A program made the translations under genes and the position numbers. Below, piece after piece: positions 34,209 to 42,344 of a stretch of 45,701 bases of DNA. Within the stretch, counting starts at the first letter, position 1, and each line of letters opens with the position of its first letter. Under the pieces are notes generated by a model. The model searched no databases, was not told the origin of the DNA, and saw only the letters and a program-made list of their open reading frames with translations. This DNA is from Candidatus Thorarchaeota archaeon (lineage in GTDB: Archaea > Asgardarchaeota > Thorarchaeia > Thorarchaeales > Thorarchaeaceae), in assembly GCA_016933575.1 (NCBI GenBank), contig JAFGAR010000203.1:1-45701 (forward strand). Reading direction: 5' to 3'.

Positions 34209-35269
34209 TGGCGAATGTGGAATTAAGAGGGCTCGTGAGAGCTTTTCCAGATGGAACACGAATTGGACCAGTGAATCTTGAAGTCCAGGATGGTGAGTTA
34301 ATGACGCTTCTCGGTCCAAGTGGTTCAGGCAAGACAACTACACTCAGAATGATTGCGGGGTTCATTGATGTCGATGATGGCGAACTTCTATTTGATACAT
34401 CTAACGTGATTGATATTCCACCCCGTGAGAGGAATATAGGTATGGTCTTCCAATCAGTTGCATTATTCCCAAACATGACAGTGTACCAAAACATCGCATT
34501 TGGACCTGAAATGGCAGAATGGGAACGTAAAGACACTATAGAAAGAGTTGAGGAACTTGCAGAACTATTAGGTATACGTCACCTTCTCATGAGACGGACC
34601 AGTGAAATTAGCGGAGGAGAGGCCCAACGTGTGGCGGTGGCTCGTGCGCTAGCCAAGAGACCTAATTTACTTCTGTTGGATGAACCATTATCTGCCTTAG
34701 ATCCACAACTTCGTGAACATCTACAAACTGAGATTAGACATATACAGAAGAAATTGGGAATCACTACAATATATGTTACACATAGTCAGGATGAAGCATT
34801 TGCTATCTCAGACCGTGTTGCTATCATTGATGATGGTAGAATTGTACAAGTTGGAACACCAGAGGAACTCTATGATAGACCTGCAAACGAGTTTGTTGCC
34901 AGGTTTCTTGGGAGTGGAAATGTCCTTGAAGGGGTTGTGATGAAAAATGAGGGAGGAAAACAATGTATGGATATCAAAGGGCTAGAGATACCAATTTCTG
35001 GAGAACACATCTTAGGACAAACAATCAAGCTCAGTGTAAAACCAGAGGATATCTCGATATCCACAAAGAACATCCCAACGAATGGTTCTGGAAAGATAAT
35101 CTCAATCATTCCTCAAGTTGGGTCATTCAAGGTAACTCTTGATTTTCATGGAATACCGATTATTGCATTGACATATGATGAAAACCTAGTGAAATTACTT
35201 CGAAAGTATGGAGATAGACTTGTGTCATTCTCATTTGACCCTGAACTAGCTGTCATCCTCAAGGGCTAG
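34208..35269 (+). CDS. thiQ: Thiamine ABC transporter, ATPase
   Basis: 353 residues. Walker A GPSGSGKTT, signature ISGGEAQRVAVARALA, Walker B LLLLDEP and the switch histidine in VTHSQDEA are complete. The C-terminal ~110 residues are a TOBE-like regulatory domain, longer than in typical bacterial ThiQ and closer to the CysA/PotA layout. The family alone would also allow other anions or iron; thiamine is inferred from the neighbours. The 3' end overlaps the convergent membrane protein gene by 24 bases. Confidence 0.88.
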   Translation: MANVELRGLVRAFPDGTRIGPVNLEVQDGELMTLLGPSGSGKTTTLRMIAGFIDVDDGELLFDTSNVIDIPPRERNIGMVFQSVALFPNMTVYQNIAFGPEMAEWERKDTIERVEELAELLGIRHLLMRRTSEISGGEAQRVAVARALAKRPNLLLLDEPLSALDPQLREHLQTEIRHIQKKLGITTIYVTHSQDEAFAISDRVAIIDDGRIVQVGTPEELYDRPANEFVARFLGSGNVLEGVVMKNEGGKQCMDIKGLEIPISGEHILGQTIKLSVKPEDISISTKNIPTNGSGKIISIIPQVGSFKVTLDFHGIPIIALTYDENLVKLLRKYGDRLVSFSFDPELAVILKG

Positions 35270-36310
35270 TTCAGATTCTTCTAATAATTCTGGTTCATTA
35301 TCATCGTCAGTTTCAACTTCAGATATTACGTCAAGGGAAGACGAGATAGTGTCCTCGAGGTGAGGTTCTGATTCGATGATGTCAGCAAGCACTGGGGTCA
35401 TTATGAGATTTCGATCAACCAGTGATATCACACGATCTCGAATATAATCGGAGGATGATAGTATATCCGGCACCTCGTATTTTGCACTGAGGCACTCCAT
35501 CATTGAAGATGTGGCTTTATTCCTGAAATAAATAAAGACTAGTGTAAAATTGAGTACTATGGAGAATAGTGGACCGAGGGGGATGAGAATGATGAATACA
35601 GGTAACCATGGTGCTGACGGACCAACACTTATTGTGAGTTCGAGGAGGAGGAATAGGATGTCGACTCCAGCAAAGAACTCTAGTATATCTTCTAAGTCAT
35701 CACCAACATTGCTTAGGGATCTATCACGTTCATCAAGATGAAAGAGACCGGAGTCTTTCATAAGCCATGGACCAAAATAGAATTCCATCACTGTGAAAGG
35801 GAGTACGATTATACTTGCCAACATGAGAAAAGTGCCGCTGGGAATGATTTCTTCAGCATTGGCTACCATGAGGTCGAATCCAAGAATCGTTAATGAAATT
35901 CCAACGACGAGGATTGACCCATAGAGTGATCGGCGAAGTACAACGCTCAAGCCTTGTTCGGGGGTTTCAGGACTTAGAAAGTACTCGCCCGTATTTCGCT
36001 TGGCAAAATGATGAATTTTCAGAGGCAGACTCACAATTCGAGGCCAACGTGTCATTCCAAGACAAATAAGTATGGCAATCACAATCGAAAGGGCAGAGGC
36101 AAAGAGCATATACAAAGTATAAGGAACTATTTTACTCAAATCGACAGGATAGACTTGAACAAAATTCAGGAGCGATAGAACACCCCAGGTTGAACCAATC
36201 ATAATTAGTGTTGATGCAAACAGTCCTAGCAGGATCTGTTTGTTAGTCAATCTATCGGTTTCTTCGAAGTGCTGAGTAAACAAACGAATTGATTCTGACC
36301 TACTTGCCAT
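35246..36310 (-). CDS. Multi-pass membrane protein with acidic C-terminal tail, unknown function
   Basis: About 354 residues. Six to seven membrane helices in two groups (about residues 25-90 and 120-260) separated by polar loops. A soluble C-terminal part follows, and the final ~40 residues are strongly acidic (DDDNEPELLEESELALEDD). No family recognised. ATG 36310 is preferred; an upstream ATG at 36349 would add 13 mostly hydrophobic residues. Its end overlaps thiQ on the other strand. Confidence 0.65.
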   Translation of the reverse strand: MASRSESIRLFTQHFEETDRLTNKQILLGLFASTLIMIGSTWGVLSLLNFVQVYPVDLSKIVPYTLYMLFASALSIVIAILICLGMTRWPRIVSLPLKIHHFAKRNTGEYFLSPETPEQGLSVVLRRSLYGSILVVGISLTILGFDLMVANAEEIIPSGTFLMLASIIVLPFTVMEFYFGPWLMKDSGLFHLDERDRSLSNVGDDLEDILEFFAGVDILFLLLELTISVGPSAPWLPVFIILIPLGPLFSIVLNFTLVFIYFRNKATSSMMECLSAKYEVPDILSSSDYIRDRVISLVDRNLIMTPVLADIIESEPHLEDTISSSLDVISEVETDDDNEPELLEESELALEDDS

Positions 36311-36410
36311 TGCAACTAACCAAAAAATATGAATGCAGACCTTATTCATAAGGATATTTCACATTGATTCAGGTCTATTAATAGGAAATGACGCTAAATA
36401 GTTCTAAATG

Positions 36411-36471
36411 TGTTATTGATATCTAGCACAATAACAATCATATAGCACAAACAGCGATTAAGCTGTGTGCT
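36411..36471. repeat. Cluster of inverted repeats between divergent genes
   Basis: TGTTATTG (36411-36418) pairs with CAATAACA (36429-36436). AGCAC-AA-ACAGC (36444-36455) pairs with GCTGT-GTGCT (36462-36471) around GATTAA. AGCACAA also occurs twice directly (36425-36431, 36444-36450). The cluster is 75-135 bases before the gelsolin-domain gene and may be its regulator-binding region. Confidence 0.5.
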
Positions 36472-36546
36472 GGCAAAGTATCAAGACATGTGTTTTGATG
36501 CACCGCTTTGCAGTAAACAAGATTAACAGTCGCGTAGTGATTGATT

Positions 36547-37461
36547 ATGGTTATAGGTTACGAGGTTCTGGAAGATGGAACCCTAAATGAAATAGAGCTG
36601 TCAAAGGATGAGTTGAATTCATCACTCGTAGTATGCGTTGTTGATGATGAAACTAAAAGCATCTATCTCTGGAAGGGAAGTCAAGCAGGTGTTAGAGTGA
36701 AATTCATTGGTGCACGAGTCGCCACGAATCTCAGAACAGAGTATGGATTTCATTTCAAAGTTAGGCCTCTTGATGAGGGAGAAGAACCCCCGACTTTCTT
36801 CTCAGCTCTGAATGGAACGACAGCAGCCACACGTGTGATGAAGCCGGGTGATAAAGCACCACCTCCAGCTCCTCCAAAACCGAAAAAAGAAACAGAAATC
36901 ACTGCAACCACTACACCGCCTCCAACACCAAAAATTACAGAACCAGTAACGACAACAGTCACTGAAACGACTTCACCACCACCAAGGCCGCAAACAACAA
37001 CACAACCAAGAACAGCTCCACCTTCAACAGTAGCAACCAGACCCCCTGCAGCTCAAGGAGAGATTGCAGAGATGCTAAAAGAACTTGAAACTGTAGATCC
37101 ACCAGAAGGGTATCAGAGAGAGCTTGTAATTGTCTATAATGATCTTTATACAATTGCAGAACACAAGACCGCTGTCTTTGGTCAAGAAAAAATTGAGAGA
37201 AGAATTGAGAAAGTCAAAGATCCTCCAGAGGGTACTTTCATGGCGGAAGGATTCATTCCAAGAGTTATCGTCAAAGACGGAAGAGTGCTTGGAATTGAAT
37301 TGCTGAAAGGTACTCCGGATGCTATTCTAAGCCCCATTAAGGCTGAGATGAAGGAACGACTGAGTGACCTGATAACCTTCTTCAAATCCGAAACCGAAGA
37401 AGGCGATAAAGCAAGTGCTTCAGGGAAGACCAAGAAAGGCAAGAAATTGGTTGCCAAATAA
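36547..37461 (+). CDS. Gelsolin-like domain protein with Pro/Thr-rich linker
   Basis: 304 residues. Residues ~25-90 carry gelsolin-repeat hallmarks: SIYLWKGSQAG, GARVATNLR and RPLDEGEEPPTFFSAL (the classical W-K-G, helix, then E-G-x-E-P-x-x-F). In eukaryotes and Asgard archaea this fold binds actin in a calcium-dependent way. A Pro/Thr-rich linker (~100-180, several PPPAPPKP-like stretches that could bind profilin or SH3-like partners) leads to an unrecognised alpha/beta domain (~185-290) and a lysine-rich tail. ATG 36547 is used; TTG 36541 is an alternative. A Roadblock gene follows after 41 bases. Actin binding is inferred. Confidence 0.75.
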   Translation: MVIGYEVLEDGTLNEIELSKDELNSSLVVCVVDDETKSIYLWKGSQAGVRVKFIGARVATNLRTEYGFHFKVRPLDEGEEPPTFFSALNGTTAATRVMKPGDKAPPPAPPKPKKETEITATTTPPPTPKITEPVTTTVTETTSPPPRPQTTTQPRTAPPSTVATRPPAAQGEIAEMLKELETVDPPEGYQRELVIVYNDLYTIAEHKTAVFGQEKIERRIEKVKDPPEGTFMAEGFIPRVIVKDGRVLGIELLKGTPDAILSPIKAEMKERLSDLITFFKSETEEGDKASASGKTKKGKKLVAK

Positions 37462-37502
37462 TTTCACAAAATAGAATATGAAATAACAAGAGGGAACAAG
37501 TT

Positions 37503-37892
37503 ATGTCATCACATATTGATCCTGCTAAAGAAAAAGAGCTCGTGGAGCTACTAATGGGACTTACTAACTATGCAGACCTAGATGCCATTGCGGTAGTGAG
37601 CAAGCAAGGTGTAAAACTTGCATATTTTGCAACTGAGGATTCAGACGCAGATCCAGATCTTATGGCAGCAGTAAGTGCAGCTCTTCTGATGACTGGAGAT
37701 ATGGCTGCAACAAAGCTGGGCCTTAATGAACTCTATGAAGTAACTGTACGTGGCAAAGATGGCTTCGTCGTTCTCTCGCATGCTGGAGAATTCCTACTTA
37801 TGGGCTCAGCACGAGACCTTACCTCAATGGGCCTTGCCGTGACACAGATGAGGAAGTATGCACGAGAGGTAGGAGAACTTCTAGGACAATAG
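37503..37892 (+). CDS. Roadblock/LC7 domain protein
   Basis: 129 residues, a full Roadblock fold. DLDAIAVVSKQGVKLAYFA begins the sheet, the helix AAVSAALLMTGDMAATKLG and the later DGFVVLSHAGEFLLMGSA follow. In eukaryotes and archaea these proteins dimerise and regulate small GTPases (Rag/Ragulator, MglB). No GTPase gene is in the window. Start ATG 37503 follows GAGGGA. Likely co-transcribed with the gelsolin-like gene. Confidence 0.88.
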   Translation: MSSHIDPAKEKELVELLMGLTNYADLDAIAVVSKQGVKLAYFATEDSDADPDLMAAVSAALLMTGDMAATKLGLNELYEVTVRGKDGFVVLSHAGEFLLMGSARDLTSMGLAVTQMRKYAREVGELLGQ

Positions 37893-37975
37893 TAATACCA
37901 ATGGTTAGATATCTTGGCTAAGTAGTATTTTGGTAATTGATTAGGAACTACAAAGATACATAATACAGGTCTTCA

Positions 37976-37985
37976 TTAATAAAAT
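37976..37985 (+). promoter_or_regulatory. TATA box before the longin/roadblock-like gene
   Basis: TTTAATAAAAT-like sequence (TTAATAAAAT) lies about 30 bases before GTG 38014, compatible with a nearly leaderless transcript. Confidence 0.4.
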
Positions 37986-38013
37986 CATTAGATGTAGAAT
38001 GGTTGATGATTAG

Positions 38014-38391
38014 GTGAAGGGTATACTTGTGCTGGATGATGCAGGATTAACAATTGCCGCGGTTGGTTTAGAGGAGGTCAGTCTTAACACCGAATTATTC
38101 AGTGCCTTCATTTCTGCTATCCAAACCTATGCATTAAGATCAATAGGTACTGAGATGAAATCATTGACCTATAGCCAAGTCATTCTCATGATTGGACAAG
38201 CTGGAGACAAGATTGTAGTTACTCTCCACTCATTAGACGACCCCGATTCAGATTGGAATCATCGAGCAACCCTACGGATTATGGAAGGCGATGGATTTAG
38301 ACTTGATGACCAGTATCTTGGAATCTTGAGAGAACTCCTTACAGAGGGACGATTGTCGCCAGATGAAGCCAAATTAGTAACAACATCATGA
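38014..38391 (+). CDS. Longin/roadblock-like small protein
   Basis: 125 residues starting at GTG 38014; no ATG is available in frame. MKGILVLDDAGLTIAAVGLEE, a long helix (SAFISAIQTYALRSIG), then SQVILMIGQAGDKIVVTLHS reproduce the strand-helix-strand order of longin or roadblock folds that in archaea accompany small GTPases. The last 25 residues form a polar helix. Its own TATA-like element is upstream, and the Roadblock gene precedes it by 120 bases. Confidence 0.65.
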   Translation: MKGILVLDDAGLTIAAVGLEEVSLNTELFSAFISAIQTYALRSIGTEMKSLTYSQVILMIGQAGDKIVVTLHSLDDPDSDWNHRATLRIMEGDGFRLDDQYLGILRELLTEGRLSPDEAKLVTTS

Positions 38392-38407
38392 TTGGTGGGA
38401 TCACCTT

Positions 38408-39493
38408 TCATTTCGGACCAAGCTGCTTGAAAGTGACTATTTCGTGGAGAGTACTACCCGTTTCCTCATCGGTTCGCCCTTCATGTATTACCTTTACTTT
38501 GAAATCAGAATTTAGTCGGAAATAGCCTGGTTTCATTCGAAGTACATTCTTTGCAAGAAATGCCAATACAGGATTGAACATATCAAGCATATTCACTTCT
38601 TCATAAACCCTAGCTACATCTAGTTTGACTTCTAATTCTCCAGGGACTTTGATTGAGATTGTTCTTGGGAAACTATGTCCCGCAGCTTCACTGAATTCAA
38701 AATCTTCCTGAGAAAATTCATACTCGCCCGAGCTGAGAAAAACTTCACTTCCTTTCGCAGCCATCAGCACTTTCACAGCGTGTCTGTCAACCTTATCATT
38801 ACATTGAATGAATGCATAGGCAATCGTGTAGTTATCAGAATACACTCGACCCCACATCCAATACTCAATGATACTTTGGAAGGAAAAATTCAGCCAGTTG
38901 TGATCGTGATATCCAACACCTTTCACAGATATTGTTTTGTTTCCATCTCTGATTGATCCTTCAATTGAAGCTCTTGAAAAAGGAACAACCCATGCAAAGT
39001 AGCCCAAGTCAGCAAAATGTGAGTAACCAGTTCCTGGCATCCACCCCTTCACAGTTGCCTTGTAAGTCAGGTCGAACATCAAATCTTCATCCTCAAGAAA
39101 GATTTCGTAAACTGGAAGATCATCATCAGTGAAGGTTGCTTTCATAGTATTGTTACCAATCTTGACATCAGGAATCTCTTTAGATGCATAGAACTGCGAT
39201 TTCTTGTACTTGATAACTTTTTGAGTCTTAGTGCCATCAGGTCTCAAGAGTGTGAGTTCAACAGCTATCTTACCTTGGTCCAAACCAGGATTGGGATAGG
39301 CAACATAGAAGAACGCCACCAAAGTGTATCCTCCTTCCAGATGCGCGTCAAAATACCACCATTCGAACTGGTTCTTCGCCCCTACATCGATATGCAGTGC
39401 ATCGTCTTCGGGTTTCATCGGAATGATTGTTCCGTCACGTCGTCCGGGACCGGTCCAACCTTCTTTTACGTTAGGGTTAACATAGTCAGTCAT
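38408..39493 (-). CDS. CrtC/AttH-like (lipocalin-type) protein
   Basis: 361 residues. NQFEWWYFDAHLEGG near residue 42 and the later GVGYHDHNWLN are the two signature regions of the hydroxyneurosporene synthase (CrtC)/AttH family, paired beta-barrels that bind hydrophobic molecules. CrtC itself hydrates carotenoids. The acidic and histidine residues of those signatures (E43, D48, HDH) are kept, so activity is possible. No signal peptide. Last gene of the redox operon; its start overlaps the flavoprotein stop as ATGA. The true substrate is unknown. Confidence 0.8.
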   Translation of the reverse strand: MTDYVNPNVKEGWTGPGRRDGTIIPMKPEDDALHIDVGAKNQFEWWYFDAHLEGGYTLVAFFYVAYPNPGLDQGKIAVELTLLRPDGTKTQKVIKYKKSQFYASKEIPDVKIGNNTMKATFTDDDLPVYEIFLEDEDLMFDLTYKATVKGWMPGTGYSHFADLGYFAWVVPFSRASIEGSIRDGNKTISVKGVGYHDHNWLNFSFQSIIEYWMWGRVYSDNYTIAYAFIQCNDKVDRHAVKVLMAAKGSEVFLSSGEYEFSQEDFEFSEAAGHSFPRTISIKVPGELEVKLDVARVYEEVNMLDMFNPVLAFLAKNVLRMKPGYFRLNSDFKVKVIHEGRTDEETGSTLHEIVTFKQLGPK

Positions 39494-41073
39494 TTCTTTC
39501 TCTCTCTTCCTTTTACATAGTGACTGGGATCAGAGACCCCGTTCGGATCAAATGCCGCCTTAATCTTCCGAATCCAATCAGCATAGTTCATTGTCCTTTC
39601 AGCATAGAAATTATGAACATCATCACCTACGATGAAGAAGGGCATTCCTAGAGCTTCGTCGAGGTCCATCTGATTGCACTCATCTTGGTAGGCAGCATAA
39701 CCAAGACAAGAATCTACGGAGGTAGGATCGTATACCGTAGGAGTTTCCATATGTGCCATATGACCGGATTCATAGCTTGTAATCCAGACTCCGAGACCTC
39801 GGTCATCACCAATCACACCTTTGTCGATGTATTTCTGTTTGACAGGCTGATTCAATTGTGCTAATCGAACAGCCATAGCTATCGTATCCATACCGCCATG
39901 GGTACTCTGGAAGCAGTTTGAGAAACGGAATGCATGACCTCCAAGCATATTTCGAACGGTCTCTCCGTAGTGCATTGGTTTTGGAATTGTCACGCCTTCT
40001 TCAATGAGATCATTTCCTCCATATTTCTCCATGATTAATCGAACTAGCTTTGTTCTGAACTCGAACTCTCGCTTAGTATGTGCGGCCACTAGCATTACAA
40101 TGTAGTTCCGAGTCTTGGCAAGTAATCCAGCAAATATCGATTCGATTGCCTCCTGCTTTGTATTTGTGAACAAGGCAGCTAGTCCCTCGGGTGCAGAGGT
40201 TGTTGCAACCATAGTTACTTCGCGGTCACTTAGCTCATACATAGCATTCTGGTACTCTTCCCACTCTTCGAAATTCAGTACATACATTTTCCAGAATGGT
40301 GGGATATCCCAATCGTATTCAGGAATGGTACCACTCGTCTTCCATTTCCATTCCTTTGGAGCTGGCCATGAGAACAACCGAATGGCAGCCTTAGTGAAAA
40401 CTCCCAGACCACCATATGCACCGAGCCATCCTCTCATGATTCCACGAAGACTTATACCAGGCCCATCACCTGTGAACCATTTGCCACTATAATCGTATGA
40501 TCCAAGTCGAATGATTTCGCCATCAGGAAGAACCCATTCGACGCCAAGGACATTCCTTCCACTGAATCCAGTGTAAGGTGAAGTGAAGCCGGGTCCAACG
40601 AAGGAAGTATGACTTGCAAGGGGGGATGTCTGTGGTCCAGCTCCTTGAGCATGATGCATCAGACCAAATTCAAATAGTTCAGACTGAAGTTGTGCATTTG
40701 TCACATATGGTTCGATCACTGCATACATATTCTGCTCATCAATCTCAAGAATTCGATTCATTCGCCGCAGATCAATCTGGATAGCGCGAGGATTACTTAG
40801 ACCAGCCCATGGTCCCATCCCAGTGCAGAACGCCTTGTAACCGACATTATGTTCATTGCAGAGACGAACAATAGCCTGAACTTCCTCGGTAGATTTTGGA
40901 AGAACAACAGCAAGTGGTCTAACACCAAATCGTTGTGGCTCTTCTCCGCGTTGAGCACTCTCAATCTCGTTGCACCACTGGAAAGCGTACGAATCCATGA
41001 CTGCGAGGTCTTGGGAGATATTACGTTCTCCGACAATCTTCTCAAAGGCTGAGTAGACATTCTTTTCCAGCAT
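39490..41073 (-). CDS. VAO-type FAD-linked oxidase
   Basis: 527 residues. FAD-binding PCMH core: PLAVVLPKSTEEVQAIVRL, a PP-loop-like TGMGPWAGLSNP, IDLRRMNRILEID, YAVIEPYVTNAQL and GVEWVLPDGEIIRLGS. The long cap domain and C-terminal FDPNGVSDPSHY fit vanillyl-alcohol oxidase, 4-cresol dehydrogenase or alkyl-DHAP synthase relatives. It should oxidise an organic substrate and pass electrons to the neighbouring Fe-S protein. Start overlaps the Fe-S gene stop as TAATG. The substrate is unknown. Confidence 0.85.
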   Translation of the reverse strand: MLEKNVYSAFEKIVGERNISQDLAVMDSYAFQWCNEIESAQRGEEPQRFGVRPLAVVLPKSTEEVQAIVRLCNEHNVGYKAFCTGMGPWAGLSNPRAIQIDLRRMNRILEIDEQNMYAVIEPYVTNAQLQSELFEFGLMHHAQGAGPQTSPLASHTSFVGPGFTSPYTGFSGRNVLGVEWVLPDGEIIRLGSYDYSGKWFTGDGPGISLRGIMRGWLGAYGGLGVFTKAAIRLFSWPAPKEWKWKTSGTIPEYDWDIPPFWKMYVLNFEEWEEYQNAMYELSDREVTMVATTSAPEGLAALFTNTKQEAIESIFAGLLAKTRNYIVMLVAAHTKREFEFRTKLVRLIMEKYGGNDLIEEGVTIPKPMHYGETVRNMLGGHAFRFSNCFQSTHGGMDTIAMAVRLAQLNQPVKQKYIDKGVIGDDRGLGVWITSYESGHMAHMETPTVYDPTSVDSCLGYAAYQDECNQMDLDEALGMPFFIVGDDVHNFYAERTMNYADWIRKIKAAFDPNGVSDPSHYVKGRERKK

Positions 41074-42344
41074 TACTTGCCACCTCCAATGCTACGAAGA
41101 ACAAGTTCCGTGAGATCGAAATATTCCATATCCGATTTCCGAGATTCAATTCCATCTTTGAAATTCGTTCCACAGAAAGGACAAGCTGAAACAAGAGTCG
41201 AAGCTCCAGTGGACTCAGCTTCCTCTAGTCGCTCGTTTGCCGCCCAGAGTGCAAAATCGGGGTACGCAGACTTACATCCTCCACCTGCGCCGCAACAATA
41301 GGAGTACTCACGGATTCGCTGCATCTCAACCAATTCAAGACCAGGAATCTGTTTCAGAACATTCCGAGGTGCATCATAAACTCCTCCAGCTCCTCTTCGT
41401 TCAGGCTTGGGTGGGTCATAGATGTACACCTGTGATAGGACCTCAATCTTCTCACCCTCCCATGGAATGTAGGGTTCAGCCATTCTACCAAGGTGACAAG
41501 GATCGTGATAGGTCACTTTCATTGGAACTTTTTCAGTAAGTTTGATCTTACCATCTTGTAGAAATTCTTCAATTATCTGAGAGGTATGAACAACCTCGAT
41601 GTCATGCTCAACGAAGCGAGGATATTCAACTTTGAGCATATTGTAACATCCACTGCATGAAGTGATAATCTTCTTAATTCCTGCCTCTTTGAACTGCTCG
41701 ATATTGCTCTTCATTATCTCAATTGCTCTCTTCTCATCACCAACACGATAGACAGGACTACCACAGCACATCTCATCTGAACCCATCAAACGGAAGCCTT
41801 CACCAGCTGAGTTCAGAATCTTAGCAGTAGCTACTGCAATCTCTTCACGTCTATAAGATGCAGTACAGCCTACGAAATAGAGTGTGGATGAAGATTCATT
41901 TGTTGTGATACCATCTGTCAACCATGCAGGTCTCTTTTCAGGGTCCTCACCATAGGGATTCTTGTCACGTTCAACAAGCTCTATGTACTTCTTGTGCTTG
42001 GGCATTGGTCCTGTCCCAGATTCAACAGCCGCCACACGTAATTCATGAATTGCTTCATTGGGTTCTAGTTCATAGACCCATTTACAAGAAACCTCACATC
42101 CGCCACAGTTTGTACAACTGTAGATTACATCAAGCATCTCCGGTGTAAGTTCGACACGCCCCTTGTGATAAGCACTGGCTACGATCATTCGACCACCGCC
42201 TGAATACGCATGGAAATTGAAGTAATCAATTGAGGGGCAAATGCTCGACCACCGTTTGCTTTGAATCACAAGTTGTGGGATGAATTTGCATTTGGAGCAC
42301 CGTACACAACTGTCCATCATGTCCTCGAATTCACCGAGAGTCAT
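41073..42344 (-). CDS. CCG-domain iron-sulfur protein (GlcF/HdrD-like)
   Basis: 423 residues. The N-terminus binds two 4Fe-4S clusters (CVRCSKC...CPS, and CTNCGGCEVSC). Two cysteine-rich CCG domains follow (MCCGSPVYRVGD; YHDPCHLGRM; SYCCGAGGGCK; ACPFCGTNF), as in glycolate oxidase GlcF, lactate oxidase LutA and heterodisulfide reductase HdrD. It should carry electrons between the flanking flavoproteins, or act on a disulfide. Coupled on both sides by TAATG overlaps. It resembles HdrD but lacks HdrE or membrane partners here. Confidence 0.9.
   Translation of the reverse strand: MTLGEFEDMMDSCVRCSKCKFIPQLVIQSKRWSSICPSIDYFNFHAYSGGGRMIVASAYHKGRVELTPEMLDVIYSCTNCGGCEVSCKWVYELEPNEAIHELRVAAVESGTGPMPKHKKYIELVERDKNPYGEDPEKRPAWLTDGITTNESSSTLYFVGCTASYRREEIAVATAKILNSAGEGFRLMGSDEMCCGSPVYRVGDEKRAIEIMKSNIEQFKEAGIKKIITSCSGCYNMLKVEYPRFVEHDIEVVHTSQIIEEFLQDGKIKLTEKVPMKVTYHDPCHLGRMAEPYIPWEGEKIEVLSQVYIYDPPKPERRGAGGVYDAPRNVLKQIPGLELVEMQRIREYSYCCGAGGGCKSAYPDFALWAANERLEEAESTGASTLVSACPFCGTNFKDGIESRKSDMEYFDLTELVLRSIGGGK

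Noticed and set aside
34208..35269. Iron or sulfate importer ATPase
   Set aside because: The ATPase alone would allow it, but the binding protein has ThiB motifs and the operon faces a ThiR gene.
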